64,000 bases of DNA from the NCBI GenBank assembly GCA_963585895.1, contig CAUZXS010002511.1, forward strand, positions 79,501 to 143,500, in the 5' to 3' direction. The position numbers were made by a program, and so were the translations under genes. Every line of letters begins with the position of its first letter. Within the stretch, counting starts at the first letter, position 1. The notes below the pieces were generated by a model. It was not told the DNA's origin. It did no database searches and saw only the letters and a program-made list of their open reading frames with translations. Positions 21,046 through 31,770 of this stretch are shown one piece after another. This DNA is from Sepioteuthis lessoniana (taxonomy: Eukaryota > Mollusca > Cephalopoda > Myopsida > Loliginidae).

Positions 21046-22300
21046 TTTTGTTCTTTGACAATTGAAATGTTTTTGTCAAATTCATATCATTTTTATGGCT
21101 AGTTTTCCTAGTGGTGGAAGGAGAAAAAAAAAATTATCCGCGGATTTTACAATGCACGTGCACTCTTGGAATATATCTACCGCGAATAACGAGGTCCTAC
21201 TGTATTCGAAAATGTCATCATTTGTTAGCAGATTTAAGGGTTTTTAGGGATTTTGTTTGTTGTTTTTTTCTTCATTCAAAACAAAATGAATTTCTTTCAT
21301 TGTTGGCGTTTCGAATCTAAACTTTTAGATTCATTTATCTCAGAAATTGTCAAATAAAGAGAAAAAAGAAAAAAAAACCTCCTGCTCCCCTCCCGCTATA
21401 CCGCGAACGCAATCTGAAACTTTTATTTATTTATTTATTTATTTATTGTTTTTCGGCAAAATTGTCCTTTGCCCATTAAAAATAAATAATAAGATGGCGG
21501 TCGTTGTCAAAATGTAACGATTGACTTAAAAAAAATTGATTCTGATCAAAAGATTTTTTATTAAAGAAAAAATATTGAGTTAGTGTTAAGTTGAATTGTT
21601 AAAAAAAAAACTATTGAACCCTTGCTTAAGTTAAAATAAATAAATAAAATCTAAATTACACTTTTATCTATTTAAATCAGTATTGCTCGCAGCGTAAATG
21701 AAGGACTCTAAAAAGCTAAATTCATTCTATTTTGAATAAAGTTGCGTAATCTAGAAAAAAGAAAAAAAGAAAGAAAGCAACAAAAAATAAAAAAAGGTAG
21801 CTTATTTGAGAGTTACAAAAAATCTTTACCAGCAGTTGGATATTTAACATTTCAATAACTTTCGCTTATTCTTTTTCTTTCTTTTTTAAAACTTCCCTTT
21901 ATCTAATTTTTTTTTTTCTTTCGTAAACATTTTTTGCGATTTTATTAACCTGATTGACATTTTTATTATTTGTATTTATGTCTCATTCATTGGCAAAGAA
22001 AAAAAAAGATTTAACTACAGCAAAACGATGCGAATTTTTCTCTTTTTTTTATTTTTTAATTTTTTTGTATTGTTTGCTTAAAAGTTGCCATAAACGTCGT
22101 TGGTTGAAATGACGACGACGACGACGACAATCATTAAAAAAACTTTTACTAGATTCTGTGTGATATCAAACCTACAGAAAGCAATTTAAAATCAAGAATT
22201 GCAAACAACACGCACAGCTTAGATTAAATAATGAGATTTAAATAAAAACAGTTAATTTTATTTCATTTTATTTTATTACAGTTTTTTTTTTAAATTAATT
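21046..22300. other. AT-rich non-coding stretch
   Basis: No frame with a recognisable domain. It contains 'aataagatggcggtcg' at about 21488, a good match to the YY1/TISU motif, but the ATG opens only a 7-codon frame. (TTTA)n lies near 21423-21446 and (GAC)n near 22110-22127. Confidence 0.4.
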
Positions 22301-22369
22301 TATTGTTAGCGATCTGGTTACTACTAGTGAGTTCCATTCTCACTGAGCGCTCCACATATCCGGCCTTGT

Positions 22370-22556
22370 TACCAATGATTGATTTGTCATGTCAACCCTT
22401 TGGGGGGTTATTCTATAATGACTCAGTAGTGAATTGTGTTCATTGTATATTTTTGTGTGTTTTCCTACCTAATGCAAATAAGTTGTTCACAGTCGTATGG
22501 TCTCAAGTATTCCTATCTAATACAAATAAGTTGCACCAAGTTGTATTCAATCAGTA
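22370..22556 (-). mobile_element. Family D tail fragment
   Basis: It starts with the shared hairpin end in reverse ('gtcatgtcaaccctttgg...ggttattctataatgac'), then D tail monomers 'ttcctacctaatgcaaataa' and 'caagtattcctatc'. Confidence 0.6.
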
Positions 22557-23540
22557 ATATATTTGTCATTATTTTGAATCACCTCTTGCCATTTATCGTG
22601 TAGCTAGTTGATTTTTCTCAAGTAAAATTCAGCTGGTTTTGAGCTCAACTTTCCTTCGAACGTTTTCACCAGATCTGCTTATGAAAGTGTTTTATCATTC
22701 AGAACATTTTGTAGAGAATGAAAAAGATGGAAATCACTTGACGCAAGGTCTGATGAATATGGTTGATGGATTAGAACAGATAAAAACTAAATCTGATATT
22801 TTTTTTCCTGCTTGATTCTTGTTTAATTTTTTCTGCATTATTATGGAGAAGCACAACGTTTCTTAGAAAATTTTCATGCAAACGTTGCATCCGTTGAGAA
22901 TATAAATCTAGATCGAATGTCTGAATGTAATTTAAAAATGAAAAATATCGTGGTGATCCCACCATACACACAAACATAACTTTTCTTCCATGAAGCTCTG
23001 CCTTTGTCCGTGGAGATTCTCCCTTGTCAATCCACTGCCTTCTGCGTCGAACATCATTATAAACGATCCATTTTCGGTCTCCTGTAATGATATTCTTGAA
23101 TAGGCCATTTCTTTACCTTGCAAAAAAGGCTTGTCGCTGTGGATGTCTTAGTCTTCCCTCTAAGAGTATGAGAAACTCAAACAGTCAGCTTGCTCACTTT
23201 TCCAATTTTTTTCTCGAGGTAGCAAATTATGGATTGGGAGATGTTGAGGTCAAGTACTAATTTTCGAGTACTTTTACGTGAATTGCATTTCACCAATCCT
23301 CTCAAAGCCTCTTGATTGACGTCTAACGAGCGTCCTGGTCTGGGTTTATTTCTCAGTGACGTATCGCTAGAACAAATCTTTGAAAACCAGTTTTGCATTT
23401 GGCGGTCAGTAATGGCACCTTGGCCATGAACACTCCAAATTTTCTTAACTGTTTCTGTAGCGTTTTTGATATTTTAAAACTCCCACAACATCGAAAATGC
23501 ACTTTCTGTTCCTCCATTTTTAGGGCGAAAGATCAGAGAT
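22557..23540 (-). pseudogene. Second mariner transposase relic (Hsmar/SETMAR-like)
   Basis: On the minus strand the N-terminal part reads 'QNWFSKICSSDTSLRNKPRP' with 'GRS' following, then a helix-turn-helix with 'ISQSIICYL' and 'KKIGKVSKL'. This follows the mariner order (QxWFxKF..GD.SL.D..R.GRP, then HLKQIGKVKKL). Downstream, shifted frames hold 'VWWDHHDIFHF' and 'HQPYSSDLASSDFHLF', the third-Asp block with SPDLAPSD degraded to SSDLASSD. Stops and frameshifts are many. The helix-turn-helix spans about 23177-23398. Confidence 0.85.
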
Positions 23541-23777
23541 TACATTATGATATGCACTCTTTTACTATTGAAATAAGATTAACCGGTGAAGACACTCTTT
23601 AATAAGATAATTTCTGGTTGCGTTTAAAGCATTGGAAATTTGAAATACGTAGGTTGTTGTGCTCTCAGTTTTTGGAAGGGATCAGATCCTATAATCATAT
23701 CGCCCTGAAGATGTTGGTGCTTTTTGTCATATTTACCTTTGTGGAGTTTTTTAAATACCAAATCCTGTTTATGCATA

Positions 23778-24091
23778 CGATTTCTTATCTAATCCTATTT
23801 ACCAATCCCTCCGCTCGGGCAGGATATGACACAAGGTCAATTTTTAAGGGGAGTTTAACAAGTTTAGAATTCAGAGTTTTCCTTCTCCTAGACTAGTTGC
23901 CGCACCAATGTTGAAGAACCTACTATTTACCCATAGCTGGAGGGGAATAATTGGATTCATACCTTTGCCAAGGGTATTAGTGCTATGTGAAATGCAATCA
24001 GTCTCGTCCAGGATTTGAACTCGAGTCGTCGTGTTCATTTCCTACGACGATAACCATTACACCACGGGCACCTCCCGATTTCTTATCTAAT
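23778..24091 (-). mobile_element. SINE A with perfect 16-bp target-site duplication
   Basis: 'cgatttcttatctaat' occurs at 23778-23793 and 24076-24091. The enclosed copy (23794-24075) is nearly full length: 'ccgctcgggcaggatatg' to 'accattacaccacgggcac'. The intact duplication indicates a fairly young insertion. Confidence 0.95.
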
Positions 24092-24105
24092 AGTGTGCAT
24101 GTATC

Positions 24106-24155
24106 CAAACAATTCGTTTAGATATACAAGTTATTATATCTAAACGAATTGTTTG
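24106..24155. repeat. Perfect 21-bp stem hairpin, 8-nt loop
   Basis: 24106-24126 and 24135-24155 are exact reverse complements; the loop is 'caagttat'. It lies 14 bp after the SINE A target duplication. Function is unknown. Confidence 0.95.
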
Positions 24156-24455
24156 AATTCACAGTTGAATGGTTTTAAATATTTCTATCTAACACTAACA
24201 ATACATTTCAAAATTAATCCTTTCCTCACTCACAGTTGAATAGTTTTAAGTATTTCTATTTAGCATTTGTAATTCTATCAAGTATTCCCATGTAATATGA
24301 ATAATTTGCACACAGCTAAATGGTTTCAAACAACTAATAATAATAATAATAATAATCCTAAGTAAATGATTAAACAGTTCTTTTTTACTCATTGGGACCC
24401 TAACGGGTACTACTAAGCTGGGTCCTAATGGCAATGGAGAGGTATTACATATTCT
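24156..24455 (-). mobile_element. Family D tail and part of head
   Basis: Repeated 'cagttgaatggttttaa' and 'tatttctatctaac' monomers lead to 'gggaccctaacgggta' and 'ggtcctaatggcaatgg', matching the D tail-to-head junction in reverse. An (AAT)n run sits at about 24334-24355. Confidence 0.7.
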
Positions 24456-24976
24456 TCTAACTCTTTGACATGAACTTTACCATCAGATTCAGATTAGTGT
24501 TATAACCAGAACAGCCCTGGAGATGGTTTGAAACATTAAAGTGTAAAACTTTGGTTACGCACACTTTGAAAACAAAATTTGTAAATGCCTTTATCGAATG
24601 GGAGTTAAAAAGCCCCATCAATATTTTTGTCCCCCAAACTAGCTTTTTGTCAATCCAACCTTGCAACAGATTTTGCTTTTCTTTAAAAAAAAACTGTGCT
24701 TCAAATTTTTTATATATAAAAAAATCAGCTTAAAATTTAAAAAAAACATGATTTAACTAAAATCAATATTATTGCTAGGCCAGGCCAGAGATCGTTCTTT
24801 GCTTGTGATACCATGTAGCCTCGTACACTCTATCAGGTTACCTAAAGAGGAGATGGGCACCGCCATTTAACCCGAAGGAGAATTACTCGGCATGTCACCT
24901 CATGATTAAATTGGTATTGGTGTTCTTTGAGGTAGGGTAGATATTTAATTGAGTCCCCACTTACCAAGGACCACTA

Positions 24977-25011
24977 TTAGCATTAGTATATCCGTGATAT
25001 ACTAATGCTAA
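24977..25011. repeat. Perfect 15-bp stem hairpin, 5-nt loop
   Basis: 'ttagcattagtatat', loop 'ccgtg', then 'atatactaatgctaa', an exact reverse complement. No T-run follows, and this is animal DNA, so it is not a bacterial terminator. Confidence 0.95.
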
Positions 25012-25740
25012 ACACAACGGAAGGAAAGACAACATAGACTTATTCACGCATACAAGAACATTTAACATTTAATACCAATGGTATTAGGAGAAAGAATACA
25101 TGAATGTATCCCAAAAGATAAAACTATACACACATTGTACTATAAACAAGCAGTATATAGAAGGTGTACAAAAATGACTAGAGGTTTACTTGATGACTGT
25201 TGGCTGTGCCGTTCCCAGAAACAACGTCTGTATTGTTCAAAGAACAAAGGCAAAATTTGGTCGAGTAGGGGTTTCTGAGACTATCGTGTGACGTTCTATG
25301 AAGTCCACTCAAGGGACATACAAATTCTCTTAGTGAGATAATTATTGTATCTCTACATAGATACTTGGACACTTTCATTAAGGGTGCTGAATCGTAGACG
25401 TTACACTGATATACCCCCCCACACACACACACACTCAAGCTGCACAGCTACCACACACAGAGTAACACTTATTAATTAAGCATAGATAAATATAATCACA
25501 CAGAACGACCAAGGCAAGAGTGAACATATTGTTTTTATCTCGAATTGATTGACTGGCTATTTATCTTTTTTTTTAGCGAAAACTGGCTCCGAAGTAGCAC
25601 ATAAAAATGATTAGATCTATCTTCTTTTTTTTTTTAATATTGATCAAGCTTGGATCAATCCATCTATGGCTATGTCCACAAAAATCGGCCGATGCTTATT
25701 CAGAATATAACCACAAAGAAGAGTTTCGTTATTTCTGCAG
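25012..25740. other. Non-coding DNA, unclassified
   Basis: Moderately mixed composition with frames of 66 and 86 codons but no recognisable domain or repeat. A C7 run and (CA)n occur near 25416-25436. Confidence 0.35.
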
Positions 25741-26003
25741 TAAGTAAAAGTAAAGTTAGCGACCATAGTCGAGGGTGACCCGAAGGCTCCCTTTTCGATA
25801 GCTACTACACCAAGGTGTAGGGGAGGGCGCTACTCCATTCCCAGAATTGCTCCACTTTACCCTTGAACCGTACCTTATAATGCTGAGTGTTAAGCAAGGT
25901 GGTATCAAGTACCATTTTTAAAGTCTTTGGTATGACTCGACCTGGGATTGAACCCAGGTCTCCCGGGCCATTGGCGAACACTCTAACCGCTGGGCCAATG
26001 TCA
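25741..26003 (-). mobile_element. SINE C, young subfamily copy
   Basis: A complete copy from 'aagtaaagttagcgacc' to the head 'ccgctgggccaatgtca'. Over about 245 bp it differs from the copy at 33.9 kb at one position that I can see. Boxes A (tggcccagcgg) and B (ggttcaatccc) are intact. Confidence 0.95.
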
Positions 26004-26014
26004 ATAGACAAATA

Positions 26015-26392
26015 TATGTATTGAGAGTAAGTTTCAGTCATTTTTTATTTTATTGTTCGGTTACATTTAAGTACCAAAAATAAGATATTTATAGTAGGTT
26101 GTTAATAGCCATTTTCTCAGAAAAAAATGAAAAAAATGTGGAACGTAAATAAATTAGGATGAGTTGAAGACGTAACTTAAGGATATAATTATTCATTTGA
26201 AAAAATATTTTTAAAAATAGACGAAAGCAAATGACTGAAACTTTTTTCTGGATGTTGAATCTAAGTATATACAATTTTTGTATATTACCACAGGCATTTA
26301 ATTTGCATGTTATTCGATATAAGTATCTATATTTTTACATGTTGCATGTTTAGAATAGCCCAAGAAAGAAAATTTCCTTCATTTCTGTAGTG

Positions 26393-26445
<53 letters not shown>

Positions 26446-26873
26446 CATCTAAATAAGAGTTTCTGTTCGCTTCATTATCTTTTTTTTTTACTGAAGCCGC
26501 AAAAATGAAATATTAGCAATCAGTCATTAGGTAACATTTTCTTAGTAGGTAGTGAAGGGAAAGGCTAAAGAAATATATGTGTAATGATTGGTAACAAGTT
26601 GAAAATGTCACTTTGGAATATTATTCAGTAAAAAATGAAGCAAATGACTGAAACGTACTTTTATATAGATGGTGAATGCAAGTATTACATGCCTATATAA
26701 TTTTTTGTAGATTACCACCGACATTTCATCAGCATCTTATTCTGGGCATACATCTATTTATATATATATATATATATAGAAAACTGTAAAAACTAAACAC
26801 TAACAACAGATTCCAATTTCGTCTTTATTTCAGAAGGACTTTTCTTCATTTCGTCGGATTTAAAAAATCCACC

Positions 26874-26915
<42 letters not shown>

Positions 26916-27200
26916 CACTAATAGGAGCAAGTTTTAGTCATTTGATTAATTTTTATATTGAACACAAGCCCCCGATTTAAACATTGGTAATTGGCCTTAA
27001 GTTAGCATTTTCTACTGAAAGATAATTATTTGGTAATTTAATACGTATTGACAGTGTAACCAAGGAACATTATTCAGTAAAGAAATTAATCCAATGACTG
27101 AAACTTACTCTTATCTTGATGGTGAAGGTACGTATTACATTCTTAGAAAAAAATTTTGTCCGTTACCACAATAATGGTATTCTGGATAAATATCCACATT
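26015..27200. mobile_element. Three tandem copies of an inverted-repeat (MITE-like) unit
   Basis: Each unit opens with a version of 'gagtaagtttcagtcattt' (about 26024, 26455, 26921) and about 200 bp on has its reverse complement 'aaatgactgaaactta...' (26229, 26643, 27094). After each second arm comes a similar 'ttaccac...' segment. Spacing is about 430 and 470 bp. TA tracts separate the copies (26395-26441, 26758-26777). Confidence 0.75.
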
Positions 27201-27477
27201 TTCACCATACGTGGGTCATGGAATTATTTTATCAAGCTGGAGGATTCTATTTGCTATGCACTCATATCTTTTAGGACAGTTTTTTTTGTTTTTGTTTTTT
27301 TACGAGCATCTGTTTGACTTCGATGGTCGCAACACCTTGCCTGCAAATTCTGGCAGCAATTTAGTGATGGAAGTTTTGATTTCTAGATTGTTTGAAGACA
27401 GCATAGATTCAGACTTTGAAATTTTTTTTTCTTTTTTATCTTGAGGATAAGACAAAACAAACCTAAACTAGTCGGTT

Positions 27478-28097
27478 GGTTGGTTGGGTTTTATGGCATA
27501 TCAACCTTTGTAGGTTATTTAACGCCAAATCCATTTTTATGCCAATAATCAGTTCTATTTCAAACAATTCAGTTTAGCATGAGGACAGTTTGTCAAAAAC
27601 ATTTCTATTTTAAACTATTCAGTCTAGTATAAGCACATTCTTTACACACAGTTATATGTCAAAACAGTTCTATATATAACAATTCAATTTAGTGTAAGTA
27701 CAGTTTCAATGTCAAAAACAGTTCCATTTCAAACAATTCAGTTTAGCATAAGCACGCAGTTTAAATGTACGTACAGTTGGATTGTCAAAAACATTTCTAT
27801 TTCAAGCTATTACGTTTAGTCAAACAGTTCTAATTCAAACAATTCAGTTAAGCATAAGCATGCAGTTAGTTCTATTTAACCCATAGATAAGGCACTATCA
27901 GGATCTACCATTCCGGGCCAGAGTGGACCAGGGAGCAATGGTAATGAAGGGGTACTCCACATTCCCCAAAGCTCCAGCATCAGTGGAACCTCACCATCAG
28001 ATTGTTTAGTGCCATATCCAGGAAACTACTTGGCGGGGTCTTACTCCTCTGCAGAGGTGCAGTCGGCGTATTCTACAGCCCCAGCCGACAGGGCATA
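27478..28097 (-). mobile_element. Family D element, full length
   Basis: Tail 'tatggcatatcaacc...ggttatttaacgcc', then about 9 monomers (caattcagtttagcataagc), then head: 'acccatagataaggc', 'ccgggccagagtggacc', 'gggtactccacattcccc', 'ctctgcagaggtgcagtcgg' and 'cagccccagccgacagg'. Confidence 0.92.
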
Positions 28098-28164
28098 AAC
28101 CTAAACTGGCTAATATTAGTAGGGAAACAGTTTTTTATTTATCTGTTTTATGAAACGGATTATT

Positions 28165-28450
28165 ATCTCTCGCATTTATGCGTGGCGTCGTCCCAAATGG
28201 AATCGGGGACCCGAGTTCAAATCTAGAACATTTCTGTTTGCATTTCACTTTGTGTTAATTCTTTCGAGAACGGCATGAATCAATCTGTTCTCTCCACTGC
28301 TATGGCTAAGTAGTAGAGCTGACTAAAATCTTTAGCTTGGGTATGGTAACCAGTCTAGGAGAAGGTAAATTTTGAATTTAAACCAGCTGTATTCAGCTTA
28401 TAGATTGACCTTGTGTCTAATTCTGTTCGTAGCGGAGGGTTTAAGTAAAT
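28165..28450 (+). mobile_element. SINE A, diverged
   Basis: B box 'cgagttcaaatctag', 'gcatttcactttgtg', 'taaccagtctaggagaagg', 'attgaccttgtgtc' and end 'gcggagggtttaagtaaat'. Confidence 0.8.
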
Positions 28451-28595
28451 AATTACTCTGAGAGATTTTCATGACGGCCCTCCTATGGAAAATTATTTTT
28501 AGTGGTGGTGGTGGGGATGCTGTCCAGTTAACAAAAATATTTAGCTATCACTTTTTATATAAAAACAACTTTCTTAATTGTGAAAAGAATGAGGA

Positions 28596-28800
28596 AGTTC
28601 CCGTGGCATAGTGGCTAACGTTCTTAACTGGGACATTATGGTCAGCGAGTTCCAGCTTCAGTCGCGCTATCATGTTCACTTTCTTTAGAAAGCTATGAAC
28701 TCTTATCCACTAAATATTGGGTTAAATAGTATCACTACTGTTCTTCTACAAAGATAGCTTTGGCATTAAATAGACCAAGAAGGTTGATATGCCATTATAA
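28596..28800 (+). mobile_element. SINE B
   Basis: 'cccgtggcatagtggctaac' head, 'cagcgagttccagcttcagt', 'gttaaatagtatcac', and the shared tail ending 'ggttgatatgccatt'. Confidence 0.88.
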
Positions 28801-29350
28801 GAAAGAAAGTGTGGAAAGAGAGAAAGAAAAAGAAAGGGAGTGAGTGTGAGAGAGAAAACGAGTGAGAGATGTGAAATATTAAAAGAAAACAATGAAATTA
28901 TCCAAATCAATTTTGTTGAAATTAACCGCCACAAATGAATAAATAAATAATAAGATAAAAAAAATGAAATTAAATAAAATTGATAAAAAAATTGACATTT
29001 TACAAAAATGTAAGAGCAGTAAAAAATTAATTTTATTCTTTAATCCCTTTTTTGATAACTTTAAAAATAAATAAATGAATTATTTCTAATGGCATTTTAT
29101 AGTAACTTTTTTTAAAAAAATCATAGAAGTTGTTCTGTTATTTGGGTTAGATTAATTCCAAAATTGTTAAAATTGATCTTGAACTCTTGAAATTCGACAT
29201 TCCTCTGAAAAGCTGAATTCAGAATTCACATTCTCATAAAGATCTTTGATTGACTTTTAATTCCCGCAGGCAGAATGTTGTTCTGTCGGAAAAGCTTTTT
29301 TTTTCCTAAGCCATGTGACAAAAATTAAAATATGACTTTCAGTATTGTTC
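28801..29350. other. AT-rich non-coding DNA
   Basis: A purine-rich start (gaaagagagaaagaaa) and long A/T runs. Nothing recognised. Confidence 0.4.
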
Positions 29351-29385
29351 TTGTTTTGTAATACTTTACTTGGCTTAGTTTGGCA

Positions 29386-29575
29386 CAGGATCAAAAGTAT
29401 AGAGCACCCAGTGATAGTCTAACTCATTAGTAACTAACTATGTTAGCTAATTTGCGGCGCCCGAAAAAAGAAGTTTAGCTAAGGTTTGACAAAAGGCCAC
29501 AAATAATGTGAACCTTGTGGAAATTGAACTCACTACTCAGAAGTAGTAGACTAGCTTCTTAAACATCACGCCATG
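29386..29575 (-). mobile_element. tRNA-derived SINE, family E
   Basis: Reverse strand shows a tRNA-like head with a B-box 'gagttcaatttcc' and later 'cactgggtgctctatact'. The last block is shared with the copies at 31.0 kb (cattgggtacccc) and 35.4 kb (cactgggtgccttatact). Confidence 0.6.
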
Positions 29576-29577
29576 AT

Positions 29578-29890
29578 GAGGCGTGCTTAGCGTAACGGTT
29601 ATTGTTGGATGGAATGGAATGGAATGGAATCGGAGACCCGAATTCAAATCCTGGACGGGGTTGTTTGCGTTTCACTTCGGGCTTACTGGGTGCTCTATAC
29701 TCCTGGAAAAGGCATGAGTCCACCTGTTTTCCCCCGTCCTGCAGCTATGAATAAATTGTTGGGCAGGCTGGGTTCTTTAGCTTTGTTTCGGCAACGGGTG
29801 TAGAAGAAGCAAAACACTGACTTCAAACCAGCTTTATTGCTCTAGAAAATTGACTTTGTGTCACGTGGCGGAGGGATTGGGTACATAGAT
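29578..29890 (+). mobile_element. SINE A
   Basis: 'gcgtgcttagcgtaacgg' head, 'cgaattcaaatcctggacgg' B box, 'gcatgagtccacctg', end 'cgtggcggagggattggg'. The head holds a local (GGAAT)3 expansion. 'gatgaggcg' occurs on both sides and may be a short target duplication. Confidence 0.85.
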
Positions 29891-30339
29891 TCCCCTCGAT
29901 GAGGCGCCCATTTCTTATGCTTTCTTTGTATGTTCGACTCAAAGAAAAAGTTTGAACAATACAACCTTGGACTATTGAAGTCTACGGTTATATTAAGGTG
30001 CTTTGACTTTATCTAGATTTCAGTTTTGTTGTTATTTTGTAATATTCTTTTGTTACAGCTTTACTTTTCATTTATTATTTTCTAACCCTTTGCCTATTGT
30101 AACTAACTGGCCTTCCTTACAGTGAATTTGACTATCAAAAGATACAAAACCAAACCAAACAAAACACTATGAATTTATACCCAGACACGTAATTATCAGC
30201 CTAATTTTTATCTTTAGACAGTATTAACTAAATGTAACTCGGAGAAAAGGAAGACATGCAACTTAGTTTGGTCGTGGTGGCACTACTTATGCAGTGTTTC
30301 TTGAGCTGATATAGCTTAGTTGAGCCCATTCCTCTCCAG

Positions 30340-30415
30340 GTCTGGTTTTGAATTCAGAGTTACCCTTCTAAACCAGTTGCCATACCAATCTTAAGAGCCT
30401 AGTCTGCCCATAAGG
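30340..30415 (-). mobile_element. SINE A fragment
   Basis: 'ttttgaattcagagttaccc', 'ccagttgccataccaa' and 'ctagtctgccca' match the central part of the family in reverse. Confidence 0.6.
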
Positions 30416-30956
30416 TGCGCGAGTTATAGCTGTTAAATGCTAATCATAGAGTACTTCCCATTATTTACTGTAAATATCAGCGAATAATAATGACAATTCT
30501 TCATCTCATAAGTTCAGAAAAAAATAATTGAACTAATCAGTTGATTTATAACGTGCTTTTTGGATACAAGGTACGTACAGTGTAAAGAAGATAGATTGAT
30601 GAAGAACAACATAAAAAGTACACAGCAAATATCTTGAATAAAATTATTGATAAGTAAGAAGGGTAAATTCCCGTATATTTAACACATAGAAAACATTTCT
30701 CAAAACAGAATGAGTATCTGTAAAACGAACATTGCAAAAGAGAAAACTTGATAGTAAGAAGCATATTATGTGGCTTCTTTCGGTAAATACCATTAGTGAA
30801 ATAAAATCTAAAATATTCCCTATACATTGGATATGTGGTTTTGTGGACCGTAACGGTAATACGGACAAGTCTGTGTGATTTTGCTTCATCTGAAGAACGG
30901 AGCACATGGCACCACTTGCTAGTGGTAGACTGGGCGATTGGACTGAGTATGTTTAA

Positions 30957-31095
30957 GCGCCTTAGATGGTGTAATGGTTAGCAAGCTAGACGAGTAAACC
31001 TTCATAAGTGGTTTCGAGACTCATTGGGTACCCCATTCATACGGCCTTGTGCCTCATCTAAGTAAAAAGCTTAATAAATTACAATAATTGATTGG
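30957..31095 (+). mobile_element. SINE E, with tRNA-like head
   Basis: 'gatggtgtaatggttagc' (A-box-like), 'gtggtttcgagactc' (B-box-like), then the family E block 'cattgggtacccc...gcctcatctaag'. The tail is A/T-rich. Confidence 0.65.
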
Positions 31096-31199
31096 ACTGG
31101 GTATGTAACTTATATAGTTAATGAACGGGTTTATGTTTAACTTGTAGGGAACGAATAAATAAATAAAAAAATTAAATTTAAAAAATAAATAAATAGATA

Positions 31200-31620
31200 A
31201 AAAGAAAACTATTAAATTTGAAGAAACTCCCAGAGGTCTCTAACGGCAAAGGAGATGACGCATGCGTAAAAAGAAAAAAAGGATTTTTCCTCTTGAAAAA
31301 GGAGACGATATTATCTTTCTCTTTCAGGCAGTGACGCCGAACCGACAACACCAATTTTGCTGTCTGGTGTTTTGGGCACCACGCTACTTCTTGGGGCGTA
31401 GCGTTGCTTAGTCCCTTCACCCAGTAAATAAAGGAAAGTATGGAAGAAGTGTTTTTGTCTCTTATCTGTTTCTGTCTTTTCTTTTTGTACATTTCTTTTG
31501 GGACTTTCTTTGGACAAGGCATTGCGCCGGCCAGTCAACGTGGGGTGAAACAGTGTAACCAAAATATGGAGTCAGATATCTTTCGGCAACACGGCCTTGC
31601 CCTTAGCTCCTGACCTTCAA
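31200..31620. other. GC-richer segment, unclassified
   Basis: Composition rises well above the surroundings around 31320-31560. Minus-strand frames of 114 and 83 codons overlap here, without a domain I know. It could be a worn LTR, a leader exon or chance; there is no evidence to choose. Confidence 0.3.
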
Positions 31621-31705
31621 AGCCTTCAAATCCCACAAACTTGCGTCAATTACATATAGTATCTACAAGTTTGCAAATTGGTGGAATCATAGTTCTGCAA
31701 TTTTT

Positions 31706-31708
<3 letters not shown>

Positions 31709-31764
<56 letters not shown>
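31709..31764. repeat. (TA)n microsatellite
   Basis: About 28 TA units. Confidence 0.97.

Positions 31765-31769
<5 letters not shown>

Positions 31770-31770
<1 letters not shown>

Noticed and set aside
24977..25011. Rho-independent terminator
   Set aside because: The stem is AT-rich, no T-run follows, and the context is eukaryotic.
31178..31562. An LTR or a coding exon in the GC-richer segment
   Set aside because: I find no second LTR copy, no primer-binding site and no domain in the 114- and 83-codon frames, so it is left unclassified.
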